A stretch of 64,000 bases of DNA, taken from an uncultured Acidobacteriota bacterium. GTDB lineage: Bacteria; Acidobacteriota; Blastocatellia; Pyrinomonadales; Pyrinomonadaceae. Within the stretch, counting starts at the first letter, position 1, and each line of letters opens with the position of its first letter. The stretch covers positions 62,001 through 126,000 of the forward strand of contig CALMAH010000013.1 of the NCBI GenBank assembly GCA_937859595.1, written 5' to 3'. Under the pieces are notes generated by a model, which was not told the DNA's origin, searched no databases, and saw only the letters and a program-made list of their open reading frames with translations. This document shows positions 25,712 through 34,351 of the stretch, one piece after another. The translations under genes and the position numbers were made by a program.

Positions 25712-26317
25712 TCAGATGCCCTGAAATCCTCGCTCGATCAGCATCTCACGCATCAATTCGCGTGCACGAAATAGGCGATTCTTGACGGTGCCGAGGGGAA
25801 GTCCGGTGACCTCAGCGATCTCGTCGTAACTCAGGTCCCGAGAGTGCCTTAGCAAGATCAGTTCCCTATATGCTGCCGGCAGACATCTGACGACAGCCTC
25901 GATCTCGGATCGCCATTCGCTCCGCTCCCTTTCTCTTTCCGGCGAAGGAAGCGAGCTTTCGAGCTGGAGTTCATACGCGCCGTCGGCGTTTTCGGTTTCA
26001 ATACTTTGCAGGTTTGAAGGGTGGCGCCGCAGATGGTCGATAGCGGCATTGTGGGCTATCCGATACAGCCATGTGGTGAACTTATATTCAGGGCTGTACT
26101 TGTCCAGAGAGTTAAAGACCTTGATAAATACTTCCTGTGTAACGTCCAACGCGGCCTCACGGTCATTCAAGAGCCGAGAGATATAATTTATCATCGGGCG
26201 CTGATATTTCCGGACGAGCGCCTCAAAGCCGAATTCGCCGCCCGCAAGGGCATCTTCTACCAAGGCGTGGTCGGAAATAAGCGCGGGATTCGCTAACGCA
26301 TCATGAACAGCGGACAT
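25712..26317 (-). CDS. ECF RNA polymerase sigma factor (RpoE-like)
   Basis: 201 residues. Region 2 is clear: FEALVRKYQRPMINYISRLL, then DREAALDVTQEVFIKVF, and the -10-recognition helix YKFTTWLYRIAHNAAIDHLRR. Region 4 has LPAAYRELILLRHSRDLSYD and IAEVTGLPLGTVKNRLFRAR, the helix-turn-helix for -35 recognition. The frame extends to 26392, but the ATG at 26317 has AAGG at a good distance. It opens an operon with its anti-sigma factor and a membrane protein. Confidence 0.95.
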   Translation of the reverse strand: MSAVHDALANPALISDHALVEDALAGGEFGFEALVRKYQRPMINYISRLLNDREAALDVTQEVFIKVFNSLDKYSPEYKFTTWLYRIAHNAAIDHLRRHPSNLQSIETENADGAYELQLESSLPSPERERERSEWRSEIEAVVRCLPAAYRELILLRHSRDLSYDEIAEVTGLPLGTVKNRLFRARELMREMLIERGFQGI

Positions 26318-26443
26318 AAAGGGCCTTACGTCATTGTGGGCAAATAGGTTCCTTAAATCAAGCAGGCAAAGACGGCAATGGTCAAGCGACAAAACGACTC
26401 ACCCCTCGACCCTATTGCAAAATACCCTGAATTGGGAAGGTGA

Positions 26444-27373
26444 TCATCGGAAGCCAAATGTGGCAAGTCCAGCCGGTGCGGCAAGATCGTGAAAATCAAA
26501 TCCCCCCTGCGGCATCGACAGGCCAACATCTTCGGCAGACAGAACATCGACCGGAGATCCGAGTGCCTCGGCAGAGATCTCCCTAAGCTTGGCCGGCACG
26601 AATGTACGCCCTACCGACATCATTCGGCCGAGACGAAACTCCCCTTCGCCTTCGGCAAAGCGGTCGCGGTAGAACATCAGCAGGCGAAATATCTCGTCGT
26701 CCTGTTCAGAGGGAGTGCAAGTTACGCTGCGGACGACCGCAGGTTCGCCGTCATGCAGCAGTAGGGCGGTGAATCCGTCGTCTTGCGAGCTGATCAACAA
26801 GGAATCTACGAAAGCATTTCCCGCATAGAGCCATTTCAATTCGCTGAGAGCCCTCGGGATTATCATTCCCGCCTTGATCCCGAGCGATTCGAATGAACTT
26901 TCATATTCGTCCAGCACGGATAGCTTTACCGCCGTGGCAAAAAAACGTACGCGGCCTTCTTCAGTGGCTATCTTCTCGCGCTGGATCCTCAGTTCGGGTG
27001 CCGGAGCACCGAAGGATTGTTCCGCTTTCCAATCAATGATCTCGTCATAGCTTCCCTTCTCAAGCGCCGACTTTTCGAAAGAGAGTATCGCACAGCGGGC
27101 CGTGTTTCCGGGCAACGAGACGGACCATGCCTTCTGGTCAAGTAGTCCCGAGACCGTAAGGGCCTCGTTCAGAAAATGACGGAATTGTGCATGGTCTGAA
27201 ATGTTCTTTTCTGTAAAGCTGGGCCTTACCAGCCCGGGCGGAAGTTCGATGGTCGCCGCCCTTTGAACCGTAAATCGCCCTGCCTCGCGGACAAGCTCGA
27301 CCGCCGTAATGCTTTCGCGTTCTATGCCAAGCGCGATCCTCGGAAATCGTGGGTCTGTAAAAAATGAGATCAT
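26444..27373 (-). CDS. PilM-like actin-fold protein of pilus/secretion assembly
   Basis: 309 residues in the PilM/HofM-like pattern: an actin-like fold that caps the inner-membrane PilN/PilO complex in type IV pili. Signs are the opening strand pair ALGIERESITAVELVREAGR, the peptide AWSVSLPGNTARCAILSFEK, DEIIDWKAEQSF (PilM proteins have a WE.E..I.. segment here), FFATAVKLSVLDEYESSFES and AGMIIPRALSELKWLY. The family similarity is moderate. It is last in a cluster with two pseudopilins and a secretin. PilN and PilO homologues are not adjacent. Confidence 0.7.
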   Translation of the reverse strand: MISFFTDPRFPRIALGIERESITAVELVREAGRFTVQRAATIELPPGLVRPSFTEKNISDHAQFRHFLNEALTVSGLLDQKAWSVSLPGNTARCAILSFEKSALEKGSYDEIIDWKAEQSFGAPAPELRIQREKIATEEGRVRFFATAVKLSVLDEYESSFESLGIKAGMIIPRALSELKWLYAGNAFVDSLLISSQDDGFTALLLHDGEPAVVRSVTCTPSEQDDEIFRLLMFYRDRFAEGEGEFRLGRMMSVGRTFVPAKLREISAEALGSPVDVLSAEDVGLSMPQGGFDFHDLAAPAGLATFGFR

Positions 27374-27406
27374 TTTGAATTTCTGTTGCGAGATGGAAAA
27401 CGGAAA

Positions 27407-27838
27407 CTAATAGTCGCGATACGCTCTGCCTTCGCCGTCTTGTCCGGTAGAGAGGCTCCTAACGTCAGTCAGTCCCTGCCCCGCGTCCGAAGACATAGGA
27501 TCCGTTCCATACACCTCTTCCCATTCGGTTCCTTCGGTCATCGGATCGACGGGCATTTCCCTGAGATATTTTTCGTCGACCAATTCGCTGAGTGATTGCG
27601 GAAGCCGCCCTTTGTCACCCGAAAACTGGTCTATCGCTCGCCGCATCTGCCAGAGGTTTTCCTTTAATACGGTCTCGCGTGCGTGCTGTACGCTGCGCTG
27701 ATAGGTTGGAAGGGCCACCGAAAGCAGAATGATCATTATGAACATCGCTATCAGCAGCTCAAGCAGCGAAAACCCGCTCTCGCGCCGTCCCGGCATGCCG
27801 TTTCGCCTTCCCATCCTTGCCAGCAACACCAATTTCAT
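27407..27838 (-). CDS. Type II secretion/type IV pilus pseudopilin (GspG-like), 143 aa
   Basis: Prepilin with a basic leader ending in RRESG, then the processed N-terminus FSLLELLIAMFIMIILLS, with the invariant Glu at position 5 of the mature protein. The hydrophobic helix continues into the polar LPTYQRSVQHARETVLKENL. The globular part (SGDKGRLPQSLSELVDEKYL, REMPVDPMTEGTEWEEVYG) matches the major pseudopilin GspG group. Its start is uncertain: MPGRRES is a closer alternative. It follows the other pseudopilin by 13 bases, so the two are co-transcribed. Confidence 0.88.
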   Translation of the reverse strand: MKLVLLARMGRRNGMPGRRESGFSLLELLIAMFIMIILLSVALPTYQRSVQHARETVLKENLWQMRRAIDQFSGDKGRLPQSLSELVDEKYLREMPVDPMTEGTEWEEVYGTDPMSSDAGQGLTDVRSLSTGQDGEGRAYRDY

Positions 27839-27851
27839 TTCAGCTCACTCT

Positions 27852-28526
27852 TTACCAATCGCTATATCTGTCGCCGTTCAATGCGGTCTCGGTAGATGCC
27901 GATCTTACATCGAACACATTGATCCTGTCCCAACTCCCGTCGCCCCCCGATTGGTACGACGACCGCAGCCTCCAGTCCGCCGCTCCGGTCATTGGATCGA
28001 TAGGTAGATCGCGTAGATAGACCTTGATCACCTCTTCCGTGGTGTTCATCTCAGTGGCCTGGGTCGAACCCTGCCGAATACCTCCCCCGCCTTGAATGTT
28101 CAAGCCTCTCTGTTTCACTCTCACGCCTTCGACAAGGATGTCGAGGCTTGGCGGATATCGATCCAGATTTTCCGTATCAAATATCGTGCAATCGTCTATT
28201 ATGACGCGGCTTCGCGGGTCTGGCGGGGCGATAGCTCCAACGTTCGGACGGGTCGGGTTTCCTGACGTGATCGCTCCGGGCGCACAGGCGCCGATCGTGT
28301 CGCGCTTGAACTCGTCGATGGCATTCCGGATAAGCCGGAGTGATTCGCGAAGACGCACCTCACGGTTTCGTTGGACGGATTTCTGCACCAGCGGGACCGT
28401 CGCCATTACCATCACCCCGAGTACGGTTAGCGTGACAACAAGTTCGAAAAGCGAAAAGCCACCTGCCGCACCGGAAGACCGGCCGGAAAGCCATCTTGTT
28501 ACCCATCTGCGATACGTTGTCCTCAT
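27852..28526 (-). CDS. Second GspG-like pseudopilin with extended insert, 224 aa
   Basis: A basic leader of ~25 residues, GG, then the mature N-terminus FSLFELVVTLTVLGVMVMAT with Glu5. The helix ends in PLVQKSVQRNREVRLRESL. The globular part carries a ~60-residue insertion with a Cys pair (GACAPG and DDCTIFD), which could form a disulfide, and ends in LRDLPIDPMTGAADWRLRSS. This last segment is shared with the neighbouring pseudopilin, so the two look like diverged paralogues. It starts 12 bases after the secretin stop. Confidence 0.88.
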   Translation of the reverse strand: MRTTYRRWVTRWLSGRSSGAAGGFSLFELVVTLTVLGVMVMATVPLVQKSVQRNREVRLRESLRLIRNAIDEFKRDTIGACAPGAITSGNPTRPNVGAIAPPDPRSRVIIDDCTIFDTENLDRYPPSLDILVEGVRVKQRGLNIQGGGGIRQGSTQATEMNTTEEVIKVYLRDLPIDPMTGAADWRLRSSYQSGGDGSWDRINVFDVRSASTETALNGDRYSDW

Positions 28527-28538
28527 CCTAGATTATGG

Positions 28539-31022
28539 TCAGAACCGGATCGCAACGGTCTTGCCGCTAAGACCCATTATGTTCAACACATCGGGTTCGA
28601 ACTCGATGGCCGGCACACCGTCCTCCAGTACCTCTATTTCCACCATTGCCAAGACACCTGAGCGGCCCTCGTCGGCTCCCGCAGGCATCGCCAGCGACAC
28701 AAATACCTTGCCGTTCTGGTTAAGGAACGGCTGAACTGCGGAACCCGAAAGAGCCGGGCCGAACACATCGCCAAATGCGACCGAGCGAACAACAAGTTTG
28801 CTCTGGTCAAACTTGAACCCAAGCACCGCCGAACGAAAGGCTTCGGCGGATTCAACGCTCACGGGTATAAGCATTCGCTCTCCGGCCTTGAGGCTGGGCA
28901 GTTCACCGGACATCGACAACCGTGCTCCGGTTCTTTGATCTTCCTGTGCCTCGGCGGGGCCTTCGTTCCTTTCGCTCGAAACGCTCGCTTCCGAGGAGAT
29001 CTCTGGACGCGGCTGAACTCCGCCAACACGGTCTGCCGTCTGAGTAAGTTCAAGCGGACGCACACCGGAGTCGATCCGCCTGAGAGCCGGCTCGGCCGGA
29101 CGCTCGGACGCGTTAACCGGAGTCTCTGCAGGCAGTTCGGCAACCCCCGTCCTCACAAATTCCGGAACGCTGGCCGATTGTTCACGCTGTCTGGCCTGTG
29201 CCGTGTCCCGGTTCCGTTCAAGCGAGGCCAGATACTCATTCCGCTCTTCCTGAATGATCATCGCTTCGAGCGACCCGCTGGTCGGCGTCGCCACACTACC
29301 GGTCGGCATCTCGACCTCGTCTTCCGGCAATATCGCCGGAGCGCGGATTACCCTCGGTGTAATTGCGATGACAATATCGACCTGTCGGTTGTCGCGGGTC
29401 GGTGCGGTAAAGAGGCGTCCGAGCACCGGTATCAGCCCAAGGAGCGGCAGCCCCGTTCGTCCCCGGCTTTCCACGTCCTGCGCCACGCTTGCTAGCAGAA
29501 GCGTCTTATTGTTTTGTATCCTGGCCGTTCCGTTAATGCTCCGCTCGGTGAATATCGGGGTGAGAGTTGAAGCACCGGATACGTCCTTTGATTCTATTGA
29601 CATCTTCACCTGAACATCCTGGTTCGGGAAGACCGTCGGCGTAAATTTCAAGGTTAGGCCCACCTGCTCATAATTGATCACGTCAGACACGACGCCGCCC
29701 ACCGTGCCGGTCCCTCCGGTCTGGAACTGGGCTGTTCGGACCGGAACACGCTGGCCGATGCGTGCGGTCGATTCTTCCGTGTTAAAAGCATGTATTTGTG
29801 TCGATGCGAGCAGTTTTGTATCGCTCTTTGATTGGAGTGCGGCAATGGTGCTGATCGGAAGCCCTAATGCAATGCTCGCAATATCAATATTTGGAAACCC
29901 CATCCCCTCGGTTATCGGGCCGGTAGACCCCCTCCGGGCAAACGGCAGCCCGACACCTCCAAGATTGAGCAGCGTTCCATCCTGGCCTGCCGTCCCGATC
30001 TGATTACCAAACTGGAGCAGATCACTCTTGTTGACCTCGTAAATGGCAACATCCATCACGACCTCGGCCCGATTCTTATCCAAAGACCGGATAAGGCGGC
30101 CGATAAGCGCAACGTTCTCCGACGTGTCGCGGACTGTGATGCTGTTCGTAGGCGCGTCTTCAAGCACAATGGTCTGGGCCCGGCCCTGCTGAGCGGGGAT
30201 CGCCGTCTGGATTATCGTTTTGATGTCCTTCGGATTGGCGTTCTCAAGGAAAAATGTCCTCAACACCAGTTGCTGAAGAAGTGTTCGCCTTGTAGTTAGC
30301 GCGACCAGGATCGTCCTCGGCCCGACCCTCTGAAAAAAGAGGCCTTCCTGAAGAAAGATGTAGTCAAGTGCACGTGCGGCAGTAACGCGCTTCAGCTCTA
30401 TCCGGACCGTCCGCGTTTCGAGGCGCGACTCGGCATCGAAAAGAACATTGAGATCCAGTTCCTGCGCCAGTTGTTTGACGATGAACTGGAGGTTTACACC
30501 GCTTGGAAAAGGCAGGTCGCGGAGCGTCTCCAGGCGCTGCGGTATCTGAAACCCTGTCGGATCGGGAGCAGTTCCGCCCGTGGGCACAAACCCGACATCG
30601 GTGCCCGTACCCGGATCTTGGCCGTTCCTTCGCCGAAAATCCTCCTGAAGCCGGAGCATTCGAGCCATCTCTGACTTGGCAAGCTCATTGACCGGATCAA
30701 ATGCGTATGCCTTTCGGAAAGCAACGTATGCCCCTTCATAATCCTGTTCATCGGCGGCAATTCGGCCACGCCGCATATACATCTGCGACGCGTTGAAAAG
30801 CGCACGGCGCAGGTGAAGCCGATATTCCGGGTTTCGCGGGCTGGCGTTCACAGCCAGGGCAAACGCCTCGGCCGCCTTGTCCCATTCCTCGGCCGCCTCA
30901 TATCTCATCCCCTCACGGAAATGCCGCTTGCCATTACCGGAGGCTAGTGCCGCCGTCGGCATTAGCAGCGTGATGATGAAGAACAGGCTAAGCGAGAAGC
31001 GAAGATATGTATTTGTTTTCAT
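28539..31022 (-). CDS. GspD/PilQ-like secretin with N-terminal TPR and C-terminal cohesin-like domain
   Basis: Outer-membrane secretin of 827 residues. Signal peptide (FSLSLFFIITLLMPTAALA), then a TPR-like helical repeat (~35-115: EEWDKAAEAFALAVNASP, DYEGAYVAFRKAYAFDP). Secretin N-domains follow (VNLQFIVKQLAQELDLNVL near 177, and NANPKDIKTIIQTAIP near 262). The secretin core has VPVRTAQFQTGG and the C-terminal gate region (IQNNKTLLLASV, LPLLGLIPVLGRLF). After a disordered Glu/Pro/Arg linker (~585-695) comes a cohesin-like beta-sandwich (LKAGERMLIPVSVESAEAF ... VLAMVEIEVLED). I chose the ATG at 31022 rather than the GTG at 31031. Neither has a strong ribosome binding site. Confidence 0.88.
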   Translation of the reverse strand: MKTNTYLRFSLSLFFIITLLMPTAALASGNGKRHFREGMRYEAAEEWDKAAEAFALAVNASPRNPEYRLHLRRALFNASQMYMRRGRIAADEQDYEGAYVAFRKAYAFDPVNELAKSEMARMLRLQEDFRRRNGQDPGTGTDVGFVPTGGTAPDPTGFQIPQRLETLRDLPFPSGVNLQFIVKQLAQELDLNVLFDAESRLETRTVRIELKRVTAARALDYIFLQEGLFFQRVGPRTILVALTTRRTLLQQLVLRTFFLENANPKDIKTIIQTAIPAQQGRAQTIVLEDAPTNSITVRDTSENVALIGRLIRSLDKNRAEVVMDVAIYEVNKSDLLQFGNQIGTAGQDGTLLNLGGVGLPFARRGSTGPITEGMGFPNIDIASIALGLPISTIAALQSKSDTKLLASTQIHAFNTEESTARIGQRVPVRTAQFQTGGTGTVGGVVSDVINYEQVGLTLKFTPTVFPNQDVQVKMSIESKDVSGASTLTPIFTERSINGTARIQNNKTLLLASVAQDVESRGRTGLPLLGLIPVLGRLFTAPTRDNRQVDIVIAITPRVIRAPAILPEDEVEMPTGSVATPTSGSLEAMIIQEERNEYLASLERNRDTAQARQREQSASVPEFVRTGVAELPAETPVNASERPAEPALRRIDSGVRPLELTQTADRVGGVQPRPEISSEASVSSERNEGPAEAQEDQRTGARLSMSGELPSLKAGERMLIPVSVESAEAFRSAVLGFKFDQSKLVVRSVAFGDVFGPALSGSAVQPFLNQNGKVFVSLAMPAGADEGRSGVLAMVEIEVLEDGVPAIEFEPDVLNIMGLSGKTVAIRF

Positions 31023-31215
31023 TATTTTCACTATTGGTCAAGTTCGTCGATGTTTCCGAAAGGGCTGAACATTGCCAGCATTGGTTTCACGGTTTTTCCA
31101 GGGCAAAGTTCCAAAATCTGTCAGAATTGACGGTCGGTATCCAAGCTAAATGAATTTTCATCTCAAAATGCCGAAATTGCAAGCGATTATTTTTTGCCGG
31201 ACCGTCCGTGAGATT

Positions 31216-31950
31216 CTATGCGGCCTGGTTCGGTTGCGGAACGGCGTCCTCAGATGTAATGTGCTCGAGCGCTCGACGGCTGAGATATGCAATAACGATA
31301 ACGGACAGCACGGTTGCCGCGATCCCCAACACGAGGATGTATGTTTCCCTAGTGTTCTGAAGGTTTAACTCTGAAAGTCCCGCCCCGACGAAGACCATCG
31401 CCGAAGAGCGCGGAAGCATTCCCGCCGCCGTGCCCAGCAGATACGAGCGGACCGGAACTCGTGCCGACGCCATCAGGAAATTCGTGAAGGCAAATGGCAT
31501 TATCACCGAGACCCGGAGAAGAAAAATGATCAAAGTGGTCTTCCAGAAGCGTTCCTGCAGAAGTGCGTTATAGACCGCCGACGTCTTCGGATTTTTCGAC
31601 GCAACCTCGGGTAAGAGCCGGCCGCTGAAACGTGAATTGATCACAAAGGAGATGAACGCCGAACCAACGACTCCGACCATCAATACAAGTATGCCGAGAC
31701 CGAAACCGAACGCCCAGCCGCTTACAATGCCGATAACGTTTGTCGGCAGCAGCGCAAGCCCGCAAAAGAACAGCGTGCCGGCGATGAAAACCGGGATACC
31801 GGACTCCCAATTGTCCCGGAGCCAATGCCCGATCGGTATCAGGAACGCAAGCAGGGTGGCGCTGCCCACCATCGGCATAAATGTGACGACCAGTGCCATC
31901 GGCGTAAGCCTGCCTAGGTCGCTAAGATGCTTGCGGATCTTTGCGATCAT
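31216..31950 (-). CDS. TVP38/TMEM64 (VTT domain) membrane protein
   Basis: 244 residues with about six hydrophobic segments. The VTT/SNARE-associated domain has FFCGLALLPTNVIGIVSGWAF and GLGILVLMVGVVGSAF, then FLLRVSVIMPFAFTNFLMA, matching the F/R-x3-P pattern of the family. Members are thought to act in lipid scrambling or small-molecule transport across the inner membrane; here the role is unknown. It follows cinA by 6 bases, so it is probably co-transcribed with it. Confidence 0.82.
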   Translation of the reverse strand: MIAKIRKHLSDLGRLTPMALVVTFMPMVGSATLLAFLIPIGHWLRDNWESGIPVFIAGTLFFCGLALLPTNVIGIVSGWAFGFGLGILVLMVGVVGSAFISFVINSRFSGRLLPEVASKNPKTSAVYNALLQERFWKTTLIIFLLRVSVIMPFAFTNFLMASARVPVRSYLLGTAAGMLPRSSAMVFVGAGLSELNLQNTRETYILVLGIAATVLSVIVIAYLSRRALEHITSEDAVPQPNQAA

Positions 31951-31956
31951 ACGGGT

Positions 31957-33216
31957 CTAGAGTTTATCACGCGACGCCTGCTTTAGCATTTGCCGCCTAA
32001 GGTGATCCAGGGCCGCCTGGCTCGTCCTCCATCGAATGAGATAGCGATCGCCCGGGAGCACCAACCGGATCGACCGGACCCCGTGAGGGCCCGCATAGCC
32101 GATAAAGACCGTACCTACAGGCTTTTCTTCGGTTCCGCCGCCGGGGCCTGCGATGCCGGTGATCGACACAGCATGGTCGGTTCCTGCTCGTGCTCGAATG
32201 CCTTTCGCCATCGCCTCGGCCGTCTCCGCACTAACCGCACCGTATGCCGCCAGCGTCTCCTCGGGAACATCCAGCGTCCGGACTTTCGCCTCATTCGAAT
32301 AGGTTACTGCCCCCTCGCTGAAATATTCCGATGAACCGGGCACCTCGGTTATCCGGCGGCTTACAAGCCCCCCGGTACAGCTTTCCGCAAGGCTGAGCGT
32401 CTCGCCGCGTTCGCGAAGCATCCTGCCGACAACCTCTTCCATGGTCTCGCCCGTTGTAGTGAAGACCGCAACGCCCAGTGCCGACGAAAGCCTTTCGGAG
32501 AGCTCCGCAAGCACCGCATCGGCATCGGCTTCGGTCGCATATCTGGCGTAAAGATGGATCTCAACCTCGGTCTTATTAAAGAGGATCGCCGTTCGGACGT
32601 TCTCGTAGGTCTTGTAGATCGGTGAGGCCACCGCATCGACCGCCGATTCACCCATGCCGGAAACACGCAGAATTCGGCGCTTCACAATGATCTCGCCTGC
32701 TCGCTCGCTTAGCCGAGGCAGCACTGCCTGTTCGAACATCGGTTTCATCTCGCGCGGCGGGCCGGGCAGATTAACCAGAATACATTCATTCGAGCCGAAA
32801 TAAATTCCTGGCGCTGAGCCGTTCGGATTAGCTATTACCTCCGCACCCTCGATAACCCATGCCTGGCGTTTGTTTATTTCCGGCATTTCACGGCCCATCA
32901 TCTGAAACCGTCGGCGAAGTTCGGCCTCAAGTCCCTCGTTATAGATGAGTTCTCGGCCGAGAGCCTTTGCCGAAACCTGTCGCGTAATGTCGTCCTCTGT
33001 TGGCCCGAGCCCGCCGGTCGTGATCACCACATCTGACCTTTTCAGAGCGTCTTTTATAACCTCAAGCAGGCGCGGCTCATCATCGCCGACGATCGTTTTC
33101 AGCATCACTTCAATGCCAAATTCGTTCAGCTTTTCGGTAAGCCAAAGTCCGTTCGTATCGGTCTTTTCCGGGGTCAGCAGCTCGGAGCCGATCGCGATTA
33201 TCTCAGCACTCAGCAT
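31957..33216 (-). CDS. cinA: CinA family protein (nicotinamide-nucleotide amidohydrolase)
   Basis: 419 residues with two domains. The N-terminal MoaB-like domain, MLSAEIIAIGSELL and TTGGLGPTEDDITRQV, binds nucleotide-like substrates in the CinA family. The C-terminal PncC domain, LSLAESCTGGLVSRRI and GTDHAVSITGIAGPGGGT, hydrolyses nicotinamide mononucleotide to nicotinate mononucleotide in NAD recycling. The length is typical. It begins 5 bases after the isoaspartyl peptidase stop. Confidence 0.95.
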   Translation of the reverse strand: MLSAEIIAIGSELLTPEKTDTNGLWLTEKLNEFGIEVMLKTIVGDDEPRLLEVIKDALKRSDVVITTGGLGPTEDDITRQVSAKALGRELIYNEGLEAELRRRFQMMGREMPEINKRQAWVIEGAEVIANPNGSAPGIYFGSNECILVNLPGPPREMKPMFEQAVLPRLSERAGEIIVKRRILRVSGMGESAVDAVASPIYKTYENVRTAILFNKTEVEIHLYARYATEADADAVLAELSERLSSALGVAVFTTTGETMEEVVGRMLRERGETLSLAESCTGGLVSRRITEVPGSSEYFSEGAVTYSNEAKVRTLDVPEETLAAYGAVSAETAEAMAKGIRARAGTDHAVSITGIAGPGGGTEEKPVGTVFIGYAGPHGVRSIRLVLPGDRYLIRWRTSQAALDHLRRQMLKQASRDKL

Positions 33217-33221
33217 ATCGC

Positions 33222-34286
33222 CTAGTCGCCGTAGATCTCCACGACCGGCTTGCCTTCGGCGTTAATGTAGGCCCTGTACATCCCCTCGGAATTGAACGAG
33301 ATGCCGATAAATCCAAGCCGGTCCATTGCAATGACCCCGCCGTCGCCGCCTAGTTTGGAAAGCTTCTGCTTGATCACCAGATCAGCCGCATTTTGTATGG
33401 GCATCGCCCTATACTCCACCAATGAACAGATGTCCCGTGCAACGCTAAGCCGAATAAAGAACTCGCCCCAGCCGGTCGCTGATACGGCGCAGGAGTCATT
33501 GTTGGCGTAGGTCCCCGCACCGATTATCGGGGCGTCTCCTACCCGTCCGAATCTCTTGTTCGTCATACCGCCTGTCGAGGTGCCGGCTGCGAGGTCGCCG
33601 TTTCTGTCAAGTGCGACCGCGCCGACCGTACCAAACTTGTTCTCCGACAGCTCCGCTTCATTGGTCGCGCCGAGTTCGTTCTCTTGTCTTTCTTTTTCGC
33701 GTTTCAGTATCCTCTGCAGCGCATCCCAGCGCGGCTGGGTCCAAAAGTATTTTGGGTCCACGAGTTCTATTTTCTGCTGTTCGGCAAAACGCTCCGCGCC
33801 TTCGCTTATCATCATCACATGCTCCGACCGCTCCATCACGGCTCGGGCCAGCGTGATCGGGTTCTTGACCCGGTGAACACCGGCCACGGCCCCGGCGGCC
33901 TGATTCTTGCCGTACATAATCGAAGCGTCGAGCTCATTCCGGCCGTCGTTCGTAAATACCGCACCCTTTCCGGCATTGAAGAGCGGTGAGTCCTCAAGTA
34001 TTCGAATTGCGATCTCTACGGCATCAAGGCTTGACCGGCCTTCCTGAAGCGCCTTGTAACCCGCCACAAGCGCCTCTTCGAGCTTTGCCTTGTATTCCTT
34101 TTCGCGCTCGGGTGAAAGCGATCCCCGCGCGATTACTCCGGCCCCACCGTGGATAACAAAGCCGAGCCGTGGGTTTTGCGGACCCGAAAGCTGGGTCGTC
34201 TGGGTGCCCGCCGCCTTCTGCGCAAAGACAACGCCGGTACTGTTTACGAATACCAGCAATACGAACAGCGTTATACATCTTCTCAT
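33222..34286 (-). CDS. Exported isoaspartyl peptidase / type 2 L-asparaginase
   Basis: Ntn-hydrolase that cleaves iso-aspartyl dipeptides or asparagine and matures by self-cleavage. Signal peptide FVLLVFVNSTGVVFAQ, so it works outside the cytoplasm. The alpha chain has GFVIHGGAGVI and ALDAVEIAIRILEDSPLFNAG-type features (FNAGKGAVFTNDGRNELDAS). The catalytic Thr of the beta chain is in FGTVGAVALDRNGDLAAGTS. Substrate-binding residues lie in TSTGGMTNKRFGRVGDAPI. 354 residues. The first of three closely spaced genes with cinA and the VTT protein. Confidence 0.93.
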   Translation of the reverse strand: MRRCITLFVLLVFVNSTGVVFAQKAAGTQTTQLSGPQNPRLGFVIHGGAGVIARGSLSPEREKEYKAKLEEALVAGYKALQEGRSSLDAVEIAIRILEDSPLFNAGKGAVFTNDGRNELDASIMYGKNQAAGAVAGVHRVKNPITLARAVMERSEHVMMISEGAERFAEQQKIELVDPKYFWTQPRWDALQRILKREKERQENELGATNEAELSENKFGTVGAVALDRNGDLAAGTSTGGMTNKRFGRVGDAPIIGAGTYANNDSCAVSATGWGEFFIRLSVARDICSLVEYRAMPIQNAADLVIKQKLSKLGGDGGVIAMDRLGFIGISFNSEGMYRAYINAEGKPVVEIYGD

Positions 34287-34351
34287 TTGAGTTTTTCTCC
34301 GAACGGGGTTTTAGTGAAGGATACCACAATGTCATTAATGACCGCCGCACA

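Noticed and set aside
26444..31022. A complete type II secretion system
   Set aside because: Only a secretin, two pseudopilins and a PilM-like protein are present; the assembly ATPase, platform protein and prepilin peptidase are not in the window.
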